Shown here: in pieces, positions 52,504 through 64,000 of the stretch
Layout of the letters: each line of letters starts with the position of its first letter
Position numbering within the stretch: the first letter of the stretch is position 1
NCBI GenBank assembly: GCA_029204225.1
Contig: CM055096.1
Location: forward strand, 63,765,240 to 63,829,239
DNA: 64,000 bases
Source of the DNA: Diphasiastrum complanatum
Taxonomy: Eukaryota; Streptophyta; Lycopodiopsida; Lycopodiales; Lycopodiaceae
Reading direction: 5' to 3'
Notes under the pieces: generated by a model
Database searches by the model: none
Told to the model about the DNA's origin: nothing
Seen by the model: only the letters and a program-made list of their open reading frames with translations
Program-made: the position numbers and the translations under genes

Positions 52504-53550
52504 ATGGCTTCAATCAACAATATCCAATCTAAGATATGCATAGTTCTTGAGGCAGACATGTCAAATGTTTTGTCCTGTGAAGACTTCCCTCATCTTGAGA
52601 GGAGAAGCTTTATGGCCTTGGGTGGTGGACGTCACTGAGGAGATGTTTGCCAGCACATGCATGGAACTTCGAGAATGAAAAAAAAGGAATAACAAAGCAA
52701 TAGTTGTCATATCTTCATCCATCGAAGATAGCATCACCCTTGTTCTTGATACTATCTCCAATGCAAGAGAGATGTGGGATGCACTCATCACTAGATTTCA
52801 GACCAAATCAAGTAATCAGATCATGCATATGGAAGATCAGCTGACCTATCTACGATGGGATGACAAAGATCTCACGAGCTTCATTAGGAAGATGAAGAAC
52901 CTGTTGCTATCTCTACACAATGCAGGAACAGAATACGCAGTCTCACAAGAAAAGCAACTCGCATACCTGTTATGCTCTCTACGAAGATCTTTCCAAACAA
53001 CTTGGACTCTCCTGGCCAAAGATCATGAGACTTTCAAAAAGGCTATCATTGGCATCAAAGAGGAAGTGGAGGCCAGAGAGCACTATGATGACAAGAACGA
53101 GTCAGATCAGGCTCTCTACAACAACATAGATCAGCTGAAGAAGAAGTCTCAACCTAAGAGGGAGTCAACCCGAAGACAAGATCAAAACCAATAGAAAGAG
53201 GGAGATCAAGAAGGAATATGGAAAGGTAGGAGCAAGAACAAGCAGTAAGGTGGTGAGAAAAAGACCTGCGTCAGATGCAGATGTGAATGTCACACGGTGG
53301 ATAAATATTGGCTGAATCCAAAGATCGACTGTGTACATTGTCACAAGAAGGGTCATGTAGCCATGGATTGCTATCATAATCCAAGAAGCAAGAAGACAGA
53401 AGACATGAAAAAGAACTCCAATAGCTCATCATACGTGGAAGAGCCAAAATCCTCAAAGATGGCTGAAGGACAAGCCAATCAAAACCCATCTGCTTATCTA
53501 TGCACTGATGTATGTGCTACATCACAAGCCGATGTTCAAAATGGTTCTTG
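52504..53550 (+). pseudogene. Copia-2 gag
   Basis: ATGGCTTCAATCAAC opens the frame. The UBN2-type capsid reads SNQIMHMEDQLTYLRWDDKD, LTSFIRKMKNLLLSLHNAGT and LLCSLRRSFQTTW. Stops and frameshifts follow, then an intact CCHC knuckle CVHCHKKGHVAMDC near 53334-53375. Confidence 0.88.
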
Positions 53551-54888
53551 ACTCAGGTGCTATGTCACATTTTGTGACAACGAGGCAGATGATAGCTGAC
53601 TTTCGACAAACAGATTTTTTTAGATACATCATTCTAGGAGATGGATCGCGACATGAAGTGAGTGAACGAGTGTAATGGCTGAACACCAATGACAAAGACA
53701 GAAGATTAGATGATGTCTTGTACGTACCTACGCTACAAAAGGATCTACTATCTGTTGCAAGGATAACAGATGTAGGCATGCGTGTGACATTCACGGATGA
53801 GTCATGCAACATACTTGATGCCACCACCAGTACCCTCATTATGCAAGGCAAACGCAAAGGCAACATGTATCATCTGAAGGTATGCCTTTCCATAGTTCTA
53901 TGGCATAGGAGACTATGTCATATGAACACATTGGCATTGTACAAAGCTAGCCATCATGTTGTATTCACAGGTGTTAGCATCAAAGATGCAACCAGTCTGA
54001 CATCTTGTGATGCATGCAACAAAGGAAATATGTAACGTATGCTTTTCACAAGAGATTCATTCAGAGCAACAGAACTCTTGGAGTTGATACACTTAGACAT
54101 CTGTGGACCCTTTGATGTGGTCTCTATAGGAGGATCAAGATACTACATTACTGTCATTGATGATCTCAATAAGTTTGCAGTAGCCTACTTCATCCACAAG
54201 AAGTCAGAGGCACTTGAAAATTTTACAGAGTTTGTAAACTAGGCTAAGAAGTGGACTGAGAAGAAAGTTAAGTGGCTACAAACTGACAGAGGCGAAGAAT
54301 ACATCTCGAACTGATTTACTAATTTCTATAGCAGTCGCGGTATCCTTCACAAAAAGACTACAAATTTATACCACAACACAATGGTGTGGCTGAGAGGAAA
54401 AACATGACTCTCATGGAAATAGCAAGATGCATGATGGCCTACTCAAAGGCATCAAGATCATTATGAGCTTAAGCAGTAGCTACATCCACCTACATGTAGA
54501 ATAAGACAGGCAAATCAGGCGTTACTCGCACTACCCCATAGGAAACAAGCCAAATCTGGCTCATGTATGTATCTTCGGATGTGTAGCGTATGCACACATT
54601 TCAGATAAGAAGAGAAAGAAGCCAGATAAAAAGGTGGAGCAAGGATTCTTGGTAGGCTACAATGTACATTTTTCATAGTATAGAATCTACATGCCTCAAA
54701 GCAAGAAAGTGAAGACTGTCAGAGATGTCAAATTTGACAAAGCAAGAACAATGGCTAACGATGATCCTGTCAGCTATGAAATTCTCCGTAAGCAGTATTA
54801 CGACTTGATCACACCAACAGAGGGAGAAGACCTTGAACATCTGGATCAAGATAATCAAAATCCAAATGAACTGAGTGACAGTTCAGAT
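53540..54888 (+). pseudogene. Copia-2 protease and integrase
   Basis: Protease start MVLDSGAMSHFVT with intact DSG, then DVLYVPTLQKDLLSVARI, pre-integrase LWHRRLCHMNTLALYKASHH, CDACNKGNM, integrase IHLDICGPFDVVSIGGSRYY, WLQTDRGEEYIS and VAERKN (shifted frame). KKVKTVRDVKFDKA and a Glu/Asp-rich stretch end at 54888, where colinearity breaks. Confidence 0.88.
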
Positions 54889-55770
54889 GTCATTTATAAT
54901 TTAATACAAATAGTTAGACTTCTCATATTTCAAAGTGCCTTGAAACATTTTCCTTCATCTATGCAATCAGTGTATCGCTCCTTGACGAATTAGCATGTCA
55001 TCAATATACACACCAATAATAATGATCTCACCATCTATGGCTTTCACATAGACATTATAACCAGCCATTAAAGACTAGAAGCCTAAGGATCTTAGAGCAT
55101 GATCCTTCTTCTTATACCATTGTTAGTCAAATTGTTTCTATCCGTAGATGCTCTTGTGCATCCTGCAAGCATAGTCAACAAATGACTTATAGGTAAAACC
55201 TGGTGGCTAGTCCATGTAGACTTCTTCCTTCAAGTCTCCATGCAGAAATGTTGTCTTAACATCTACAATATGGATCTTCATATTGTAGGCTACTGCACAT
55301 GCAAACAATATACATATAGATGCATGCTTGAAAACAAGAGAAAAGGTTTTGGGATGGTCAACGCCATACTTTTGTGAGAAACCTTTTGCAACTAGCCTGG
55401 CTTTATACCTTGATACATTGCTGTCTAGTTTGTAATTATACTTGTAGATCCACTTGCATTTGACAGTCTTATTGTCTACTAGTATTGGTTCAAGAGTCCA
55501 CACTCTGTTATGCTCCATGGAGTTCATCTCATCTTCCATGGCCTTGATCCATTTGTCCTTCTCTAGACTGTCAACAGCTTCTTCATAGGTTTGTGGTTCA
55601 CCTCCAAATCCACAAAACTCTTTTTGAGTAGAAGCTGAATTGTCTGGTGTATACTTGATAGGTTGTCTTCTTTCCCTTGCAGATCTCCTTGGAGATGGTG
55701 CAAGTTTCAGCGACTGCTTTGTCTTTGTCCCTTCTATTGATAGCAAAACCACTGTGCGTGGCAGGTATAA
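54889..55770 (-). pseudogene. Inverted RT block of Copia-2
   Basis: Minus strand, reading leftward: [97 protein letters not shown] and IGVYIDDML (YIDD). It is exactly the part missing between the plus-strand integrase to the left and the RNase H to the right. Confidence 0.9.
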
Positions 55771-55789
55771 CTAGCTTCCAAAAACAATG

Positions 55790-56797
55790 TGATGAAAAAC
55801 ATTGGCAAGCTAGTTAGCAACAAGGCAAGATCATTCATCACAGTCTAACTATCATTCCACATCAAATGAATGAAATGGAAGCTTTACTTGAAGAAGTGTA
55901 CATTTGTGAGGTACAAAGCCTCCTTATTTATTCTTGAACTGCTTCCTCCTAGAAGCAAAATGCTACCTACGCTTGCAGATTGACAGAGATATTGAGGGTG
56001 GAAGATTGTATCTACACCAATCAAGGTACATATAGAAAATCATTGATGATTTTTAGGTAGATTGCAAGGCAATGAACAGTCCGATGGTACCTAGCACAGT
56101 ACTGACAAATGAAGACTGTCCCAGAGACGATGGAGAATGGGAAGCAATGCTATATAAGCTTCATAGAAGGTTTATTAGTTCTTTGATAATACTTGGCAAA
56201 CAATACGCGGCCAGACATTGCTTACGCAGTCCAGTTCAATATAATCCAGGACCTACACATTGGAAAATTGCCAAGAGGATCTTGCAATATTTGCTATTTT
56301 TCTCGTGATGCAGGATTTCAGGTGAAGTCCTACAGTGATGCAAGCTGGGCATCTATGAAAGATGACTAAGAGTGTCTTAGGAGACTGTACCATCATAGCA
56401 GATGTAGCTGTTATTTGGGTCAACAAGAAACAGACAATAATTGCCCAATATTCTTGTAAGGTAGAGTACGTTGCTGCATCCAAGATGGCTAATGAGTTGA
56501 CATGGCTAAAATAGTCTCTAGAAGGACTGGGAGAGAGCACCAATGAGCCGCTGATGTTGTACATGGACCACTACAATACATCTAATGAAGGACCCTGTGT
56601 TTTATTCCAAAACGAAATGCATTGTCGCCAAGTATCACTTGATCATGGATCTGGTTGAAAGAAATGAACTGAAGACCATGTTCATTTCAACGAAGCAGAT
56701 GGTAGTTGATATCCTCACAAAGAATTTGGACAAGACAATGTCTGAAAGGCAAAGGATGAGCTTGGGAATCAGAAAAATATCTGCTTTGAGAGGGAAC
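55790..56797 (+). pseudogene. Copia-2 RNase H region
   Basis: Plus strand with frameshifts: MNSPMVPSTVLTNEDCP, RPDIAYAVQ-like reading near 56210, NPGPTHWKIAKRILQYL, IIAQYSCKVEYVAASKMANE, CIVAKYHLIMDLVERNEL and MVVDILTKNLDK. It ends at the purine-rich GAGAGGGAAC just before the 3' LTR. Confidence 0.85.
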
Positions 56798-57512
56798 TGA
56801 AGAATCATAAAGTCTCTAATTGTCAAAGCTTTTGTATTTTTTCTTGCATTTTTTGGACTGCTGCATTTTTTAATTAAGTTATCGCATAGTCTGCATATTT
56901 GAAGTAAGTTTTGCATAGTTCACATTTGTCTCACTTTTCAAAAATCCGACACAAGGCCAAAATATGATTTACAACATATTCCGTGGACCTTCAGCTTTTT
57001 CGCATTTCTAGAAAAATGTGACACTAGTTTAAAATGGCTTAAAACATTGTTTTTGTCAACCTTCAGGGTTTTCATCTTTTTCAGAAAAATATGCGACAAT
57101 GGACCTTCAGGGTTTTTGCATTTTCGCCACATTGCCAAAATGACTTAAAACACATTTCCACTGACCTTCGCATTTCAAAATGTGACATCGACCTTTTTTT
57201 TTAGGATTTCGCAATTTTGAATCAGCACAACGTGACGAGCATAAAATGGCTAAGGCACAGAAGAAAGTGATGGACAACCAGAAATAGTTGCAATTAAGCA
57301 CAATACGTGCTTTTGATTAAAGCAGATTAGCTTAATCTATTTCTTAGTTGTTTACATATATAATCAATGAGAGAGTATACAGGTATGCACTATGTTGCAC
57401 ATACAACTGAATATAGCACATGCACAGTAGTGACGTGCAGACAGACAGAAAATTAGCAGTAGCTAGTTTCTCGTGAGAGAGAATATCTCTCTTGTGCCGA
57501 CGCGTTGATATG
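56798..57512 (+). mobile_element. Copia-2 3' LTR, truncated
   Basis: Colinear with the 5' LTR from TGAAGAATC to about GTGCCGACGCGTTGATATGGG, then diverges. About 350 bp of the LTR end are missing. Divergence from the 5' LTR is clearly higher than for the LARD or 1015-bp repeats, so this insertion is old. Confidence 0.8.
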
Positions 57513-57563
57513 GGAATGAGATTGTAGCTTGTTTCTTTGACATCCAAGAGATAGCTCCATCAC

Positions 57564-58385
57564 CTATGAAAATAGCATATGCACTAATGGATTTCCATCC
57601 ATTTTATCTCCAGCAAAGTCCGAATCTAAAAATCCGAACAAGTTAGGTGATGATCCCTCATAAAGAATGCCATAATCTCTAGATCTCGAGATGTACCTCA
57701 ATACTCTCTTGCCTAGCTTCCAATGCTCCACACTAGGATCTTGCATGAATTTGCTTAATCTACCAACACAATAGCTTAGATCAGGTGTTGTGATGGTTAG
57801 ATAAATGAGTGAACCAACTAGCTTCCTATAGAGACTAATGTCCTCGAAGGATCTTTCATTACCTCTTATAATGAGCTTTTCATTTGACTCCATAGGTGTA
57901 TCACAAGCCTTAGCACCTACCATATGAAATCTCTTTAGAATAGAGTTAGCATACTTCTCTTGACAAATAAAAGTAGATTGAGAAGATCTAAACACTTCTA
58001 TTCCCAATATATAATGCAAATGTCCAAGATCATGCACTTCAAACTCTGTCTTGAGTGCAATCTTGATTTCATCAATATCTTGATTGTTGCCTCCACTCAA
58101 TATGATATCATCCAAATAGATTAGAAGAGTAGTAACATGATTTCCAGAAAATCTATAATAAAGTGAATGATCACTCACTCATAAATTTTTTTTGAGAGAG
58201 TAGAAATGTCTTAAACTTGGCATATCAACTCCTTGGAGATTGCTTAAGACCATACAAACTCTTTTGTAGAGAAAACATGATTTGGCTTTCCATGTGAGAT
58301 GTAGCCCTCGGGTTGCTCCATGTATACTTCCTCCTTAAGATCACCCTTCAAGAATGCATTAGTGATATCCAATTGCCATATATCC
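57564..58385 (-). pseudogene. Copia-3 reverse transcriptase fragment
   Basis: Minus strand from 58385: [36 protein letters not shown], a stop and frameshift, then LLIYLDDIILSGGNNQDIDE with YLDD, EFEVHDLGHLHYILGIEVF, YRKLVGSLIYLTITTPDLSY and SSPNLFGFLDSDFAGDKMDG. The fragment is abutted on the right by the LTR starting at 58386 and on the left by the cut end of the Copia-2 3' LTR. Confidence 0.9.
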
Positions 58386-58918
58386 TGTTACGTACCCATA
58401 TGAGTACGCAACAAGATACTTGAGGTGACGGTCTCAGTAATTGGACGGAACGCTAATCTGGAGCTATAGGTCTTTTGGGTGCCACATGTCAATGTCTCAT
58501 TGGCACGCGGTGACTCGTTGTTATGGACGCGCGTCAGTGTGCACAAATGTCGCGTGTTGTTAGTCATGCGTGACTCCTATGGAGAAAGATGACCCACCTG
58601 GACTATGTATATAGAGGTGGATCTCCATGAGCTAGGTATTCATTCTCTCTTGGAGAATGAAGAGCTCTTCCACTGATGGTCACGTCAGGACGAGTATCTA
58701 GGCCTCAAGATGTAGGTAGGTGAGGGTAAGGCATGGTGGTATGGGACACCATGGCTTACATGAGATCCGAGCTTGCTTGATGGTGGTCTGTAGCTCCAGT
58801 GCACGGGGGTGAGGTGGAAGTACCTCTATGGTTGGGTGAAAACTTAGCGTTCGTCACTTGGTTGTACTTTAGCAATGACCAGCATGACGATGGGGATTCT
58901 AACAGTTGGTATCAGAGA
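58386..58918 (+). mobile_element. LTR plus PBS of another retrotransposon
   Basis: 519-bp LTR from TGTTACGTACCC to ATTCTAACA (58904), with TATATAGAGG near 58606 as TATA box. Two bases later TGGTATCAGAGA (58907-58918) is 11/12 to the initiator-Met primer site. It belongs to the gag that follows. Confidence 0.8.
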
Positions 58919-59280
58919 CATAAAAGCTTTTCTAAACTTTCAATTTGCTTTAACTAAATTTTCAAGAAAGGAGGGAGATTAATAAAACAAACGTACATAG
59001 TTGTACAACTGTGCCATGTGAGTTGAGGGTAGGTGGACCCCATAAGGGGATGCCACTTGTTTTAGGTGCCCATGTGCTTGCTAGGTGGCGACCATAAGGC
59101 CCGCCACTCGGCAAGGCCTTTTTAAGAAGAAAAAGAAGTGGGATGGGGGGTATAGGCTCCATTTCCTTCATTGAGGTGCTTATTGTGGCTTAGTCTCCTT
59201 GAGTAGTGGTCTCAAGTTCTTTAAGTCCTTTTGTTGCGAAGCCCTTGCAGTTTTTTCTTTGCCTTCTTCCTTAGTGCGCC

Positions 59281-59790
59281 ATGGGCCCTATTATGCCCTC
59301 GGGTGAAGGACCGTCTTCACCACCTCCTCCTCCTGATGTAGACACTAACCAGCTTGTTTAGGCCCTAAATATGCTGCAAAATCAAATTTTAGAAATGCAG
59401 GCCAAGCATGCCGCGGCCGAGCAAGAGTGGCGTTCTTCGACGCACTCGCGGTCCGTTGGCACTTATCCAATGTTTAATCCGGAATTCTTTTTGGGTGAAA
59501 AGAAAGACTGGCTTCCCGATGTGGTATTGTCGTGGCTAGATCGATGGAATAGTCATTTTTCCATGCACGATGCGCCTGATAGTACGAAGATCGCATCTGC
59601 TCTCATCTTTTTACGCGGAAAGGCGTGGTGGCAGGATCTTAAGGAGAGGGCTACAGCCCCTTCTACATGGGATGCCTTTCAAGAAGCCTTTAAATCAGCT
59701 TTTCTTCCGGTGTTGGATGATAATGAGCATTGGCGGTGTGTACAAAAAATTGAATCTTGCACATTCTATATGCAAATGCTACAAAGTTGA
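59281..59790 (+). pseudogene. Gypsy-type gag start
   Basis: ATGGGCCCTATTATGCCC, a Pro-rich leader, a TAG at 59361 (likely from CAG), then MLQNQILEMQAKHAAAEQEW, VLSWLDRWNSHFSMHDAPD, ALIFLRGKAWWQDLKERATA and PSTWDAFQEAFKSAFLP. This is the retrotransposon gag (PF03732-like) capsid pattern. The similarity stops near 59770, so the element is cut there. Confidence 0.85.
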
Positions 59791-62230
59791 TATAGTACCT
59801 TGAAGAATGCAATAAGTCCTATTCATAGCAATTAAAGTCACCACATTCAACCAAGTATGGAGTGAAATTGGCCTACTTCAATTATTTTTCCCTCTATTGA
59901 GTTTTGATTTACAAAAAATTAATTCTACATTGAAAAATGCTTGATTTGTGAGTAGAAATCAATCTAGCATGCTCTAGAATTGGTAACTCCTCTAAATCCT
60001 TGCTAAATCTGGCTGATCCTTCAAGTAGCCTGCACCAAAGCTCTGATTAGTTCCAATCAAACTCTAAGATCTTTGGTTACTAAAGATAGCATACTAGCTT
60101 CATTTACAATGTAGAAATCTAGCTCTAACAGCGCATAGAAGCCATAAACTCAAATAGATCTTGACAAAATGACATATGAATGATAAAGCACTGTTGTTTT
60201 CCATACAAGAATAATAATCTATTTTATTTCACACGTGTGAATCCAAGAAACATAAAACAATTGCATTCTACACACAAAAAGACAAGATATCAACACTATA
60301 GTGCACCAATGAGTATAGAACACCAAAGAGATCTCATGTATAAGCATGAATGATGGTAGAGAGAGAAAATATATCTCTTCCCACACTTGTACACTATTTA
60401 TAGCAGGTCCTTGACCTATTTGGATGTCCTTCTCCAAGCTTATCAACAATACGAAAGTTCTAGATCTCAAACCCTACTCACAATGTAGACTAGATTCAAT
60501 GAACCAACTATTCAAACTTGAATCTCCCAAACTCGACCTTCTATGTTTGCACACTTTCTAAAAGTGGTAACTCAAATGAACTTAGACTAAAAATAACTTC
60601 ATAAAGTTTATCTCTAAGTATGAAATGCATATTGGCCTAAATTGCCAATTAACCAAATCAAACTAGTTGACAATTTCTCACACCTTGGAATTTTCATTTT
60701 AATCACCTAAGTTTGTGTTTTTCTCTGCTCTTGAACAAGATGTGTATCTTAAGTCTACACTAAAGATGGACATCAAAGATCAAATCAAGTACAGCTTGGG
60801 GCATATTTTTTACATATTTTAAAATTTTGTACCAAATTTGTAAAAACATTTGATGTGGTTTTTATGTACTTTTAGTAATGGGTATAATACTGTAAGACAT
60901 TCTTTTTCAAAATGTGCCAAAAAGTGCCATTATTTAACATGATTCTAGGAATATTTCTTATAGTTCTCATTTCCATGAAATATTACCCATTTGATACGCA
61001 ACGCTGTTATACCATGAACCAACAGCAGCAATATCTCACCGGAACATTTGAATCTTCTTGATTGCATAGCAACGTCTGGTTGAATTCTTTGATGGTCATG
61101 ATCATGTGAATGCAAGTCATCATCCTACACAAAAGAAGTGCAACAACGGTAAAAAAACAACAAAAATCTTCTCTAATCATGAGGACCGCCAAAAACATAC
61201 AAGATAAATGTGCAATAATGAGCAATGTTAAGTTTGTAAACATCGAGCGCAGTGAAAGATAGATATATAAAACTCACCGAAGAACCGGCTTCAGGCTGCA
61301 CAAATAATGACTCATAAGATGCATGTCTTCAGAAATTGTTGGGAAATTCTACCTTGCAGGTGGTTGACCTTTGCACAGTTTTTTATATAAGTTATATTTG
61401 TAAACCTATTGATACGTGGCTAATTTCTAACCTTATAGTACATTGTACCATGAAAATTATTGCTTGAGCGCTAAGCTAGGTTGAAGCCCAAGAAAAGTAG
61501 TTGGATGCCAACGTCGATGTTTTGAAACTTTTAAATTATTTTATTATGATGAATATAATTTAGTAGATAAAAACTAGTTTCATTTAATGCATTGTACATG
61601 TTCTTTAACAAGGCTAGGAACTATAATAACCGACAATCTTTGATAGTTGTATGATTTTAGAATGCAACATTATTGAGTTGAAGGTTTTAGAAGGCATGAT
61701 TTTTCAAAAGCCAACATCCATTGAAAGTTGTTGGATGCCAAAGGGAAATTGAGAGATATGTGGAATTTCTGGATTTAGTGAGGGCCTCGGAATAGACCTC
61801 GAAATACTAAATACCGACACCCAGACATATTCTCACAAATTTCGAAATCTGTGTCCCTTCTCGTGACCTTTTCGTAAATGGAAATGGAGTTGGTAATGGT
61901 ATCTTGGGACATACTTGCCTTTCTCTACTCCTTTGGTTGTTTGATCCCTCCTCTCCTTCTTTATCCTCCCCTCACTCTTGATTCTTGCTCTTGTTCTTGC
62001 TTTTGCACTTCTTGCTTCCTCCTCTTGCTCTTGATCCTCTCCTTGCTCCTCTTGCTTGTGCTTCTTTTGTTCTCTTCCTTGTAATTATCAAATGGTAAAA
62101 AATGGTGCTCTCAAGAACACCAAAATTCTATTTTTGCTTGTCATTGGATTCTAAGTAATCCCATTGTGTTGGCATGTTTGTGTAGGTGACAAAAGGGAGA
62201 TGGAAGATGGAGCTTTTGTGAGTGTTGGAT
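59791..62230. other. Unassigned; possible minus-strand LTR at about 60180-60420
   Basis: No gene recognised. CTATAAATA on the minus strand near 60397-60405, followed by a pyrimidine-rich leader, looks like an LTR promoter, and CACACGTGTGAA words resemble those of the LARD LTRs, but boundaries are not visible. A Leu/Ser-rich open frame at 61878-62084 is low-complexity CT-rich DNA. Confidence 0.35.
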
Positions 62231-62237
62231 GTTATGT

Positions 62238-62351
<114 letters not shown>

Positions 62352-62433
62352 CTTGGTCTCCATCTCATACTCTCTTTTTTGGAGCATTGTGAGGCTTTCG
62401 TTCTGTAGGTTTTCTAGAACACATTTTCTTTTT

Positions 62434-62929
62434 ACAGGTGCTTCGACCCACTTGGTCATATAATCTGTTGCTACGATGATGTATCTGGCTTGAGATCATC
62501 TTGTCGCGGGATGAATTGGACCAACATAGTCAAGTCCCCATTTTTCAAATGGTGTTTGTGATAGAGCCGAATGCAAAGGTTCATAGTTTTGCTTTGTAGG
62601 ACGACGTGCTTGTTGGCATACATGACATAATTGAATAAAGTTTCTGTATCATTATGAAGTGTAGGCCACCAACACCCTGATTGTAAAATTTTCCGAATAG
62701 TGATATCAGTTGAAAATTGTCCACCTCCCATCCCATCATGTGAAAACATGATTAGGTCAAGTACTTCATGTAGCAACACACATCTTCCTAGAATATCATC
62801 CATTCCATGACAATACAATTGGACTGCAATCAACTGATAAAGTTGTGTCTTAACAATCAATTGTTTCATTTGAACTTTTGTCAAAGAGTCGTTAGGTTGG
62901 CCTAACATCTGATATTCAACAATGATCAC
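62434..62929 (-). pseudogene. Second gypsy integrase fragment (Gypsy-1 family)
   Basis: Minus strand: MLGQPNDSLTKVQMKQLIVK, HEVLDLIMFSHDGMGGGQFS, ILQSGCWWPTLHNDTETLF and, after frameshifts, RYIIVATDYMTKWVEA. It aligns directly with 32128-32610 of Gypsy-1 and keeps the Arg codon (GRCVLLHE) where Gypsy-1 has TGA. Truncated on both sides. Confidence 0.88.
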
Positions 62930-63016
62930 ATATATCTATCATATTATGCAAATATTCCATTCATTTATGTGTATTTAGATCCTTATGTTATACGTCGCAT
63001 ATTATTTCTATCCACG

Positions 63017-63140
63017 TGTTCAATATCGTTGAATTCAATATTAATATATTGGAATACATATCATCGACATGTATTGAACCTGTTCAATATCGTTGAATTC
63101 AATATTAATATATTGGAATACATATCATCGACATGTATCG
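63017..63140. repeat. 64-bp tandem duplication
   Basis: TGTTCAATATCGTTGAATTC and the following 44 bases are repeated with a period of 64 (63017-63080, 63081-about 63140), differing at one or two positions. Each unit contains the palindromic words TTGAATTCAA and AATATTAATATATT. Confidence 0.9.
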
Positions 63141-63230
63141 AAAAGTATATGACACACTTATATCAACTTAAAAGATTTATACTATTATATCCATCTTGAG
63201 TCTAGCCACTTATCTACACATTTTAGGCCC

Positions 63231-63778
63231 TCATAGAAGAAAAAAAATGTCATAAATGATGGCTTTTGAAAAACTATCATATACACTAGAATACAACAGT
63301 TTCCTAGGCCGTCATTTATGAAAGTTATGCAAAAAATGATTGTCTAGGCCTACATCTTGATAGATTGGTACCCATTAACATGCATTGACTAGTTTTTTGA
63401 TGCACACATATGTATGCAAATAAGGGTATATAATATATAGATCACTATATGTACTTTTATCCACCAACCTATCCATAATCCCTACTATGAAATTTGAATA
63501 AATTCATTATCGACATAAAGGACGGTTTTTTGAAAGTCGTCATATAAACTAAAAGAGAATGACGGTTTTTTGCTGGCCGTCATTTTCACCAACATATATG
63601 ACTATTTTTTATAGTCATCATTCATGTTATTATAAATAGCATATAGTATTTTCACATTAATATAGCCAATTTTGGCACAGATGATGGTGTAGAACTTAGA
63701 ATTGTTTATGGCCATCATTTAAGACTACTTAAATGACGACCTTCAAAGTTGTCATTTAAACCTCCTTTTCTTGTATAA
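63231..63778. mobile_element. CACTA-like MITE
   Basis: 548 bp. The left end TCATAGAAGAAAAA and the reverse complement of the right end TTATACAAGAAAAG match at 11/14 and resemble the CACTACAAGAAAA terminus of plant CACTA transposons. Subterminal repeats of ATGACGG/CCGTCAT and TGACGACTTT types recur through the element, as is usual in that superfamily. The termini are decayed and no clear 3-bp TSD can be assigned. Confidence 0.5.
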
Positions 63779-64000
63779 TATAGGGAAGTGTCACACATGC
63801 AACCTCATCATGAAAAATGTAACAAGCCTAAGCTAGCTCGAGCCACATCAAACTCTACTTTTGGCCTAATCATCACCGAACATGTGTACTTTCTCAAATT
63901 GCCTCTAATGCCCAAATTGGCCTAATCAACTACTGACATGTGGATGGAGACACAAAAAGTTAATACACCTTCTAATTAACCAAATAATTATGTGTGGACT
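63779..64000. other. Right edge, nothing recognised
   Basis: Short AT-rich stretch; no coding frame, repeat end or RNA gene visible. Confidence 0.4.

Larger units (their letters stand above)
51427..57512 (+). mobile_element. Copia-2: Ty1/copia element with inverted RT segment
   Basis: 5' LTR (51427-52475), PBS, gag, protease, integrase, an inverted block carrying RT, then RNase H and a 3' LTR truncated at about 57512 by other copia sequence. All domains decayed. Confidence 0.9.

Noticed and set aside
61878-62084. Leu/Cys/Ser-rich putative membrane peptide
   Set aside because: Encoded by CTC/CTT-rich low-complexity DNA; no gene structure.

Overview
The window is nuclear DNA of a land plant with a large, repeat-dominated genome. 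It is AT-rich and holds few host genes among Ty1/copia and Ty3/gypsy retrotransposons, hAT and probable CACTA DNA elements, solo LTRs and long (GA/CT)n tracts. Very long introns and scarce genes would suit a fern, gymnosperm or other large-genome lineage, but the species cannot be fixed from this sequence alone.

Two host genes are well supported. The first is a dienelactone hydrolase (DLH) gene on the minus strand, 22760 to 3920. Five phase-consistent exons give 250 residues with the full Glu/Cys/Asp/His catalytic set. Its introns are swollen with transposons: intron 2 is 13,282 bp and contains a complete 4.3-kb hAT element with 11-bp TIRs and an 8-bp target duplication, two small non-autonomous elements and LTR debris. 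The second is a single-exon SAUR-type auxin-responsive gene on the minus strand at 46593-46997.

Layout: 1-3.6 kb copia gag/protease debris; 3.9-22.8 kb the DLH gene; 23.1-27.3 kb a 5'-truncated copia element (Copia-1) split by a solo LTR; 27.9-29.6 kb two opposed sets of exon-like coding fragments of an unrecognised gene, one with a weak resemblance to N6/N4 DNA methylases; 29.6-37.7 kb a gag-less gypsy fragment (pol plus an unusual downstream ORF) flanked by 1015-bp direct repeats that themselves carry antisense coding sequence; 38.4-43.7 kb a complete LARD-like LTR element with a 5-bp TSD and an inverted block inside its 3' LTR; 44.2 kb chromovirus debris; 46.6-47.0 kb SAUR; 48.7 kb a tRNA-like sequence between direct repeats; 50.1-50.9 kb an exon-like fragment and a tandem repeat; 51.4-57.5 kb a copia element (Copia-2) whose reverse transcriptase section is inverted; 57.6-58.4 kb a third copia RT on the minus strand; 58.4-59.8 kb an LTR, PBS and gag start; 62.4-62.9 kb a second copy of the gypsy integrase; 63.2-63.8 kb a CACTA-like MITE.

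The TE reading frames are old and decayed. Many premature stops read as CAG to TAG or CGA to TGA changes, as expected from deamination of methylated cytosine in plant CHG and CG contexts. The most notable structures are the nested hAT family inside the DLH intron, the solo LTR whose removal restores the copia frame exactly, the inverted LTR block, the 1015-bp repeats around the gypsy fragment and the dispersed pieces of the unidentified gene.
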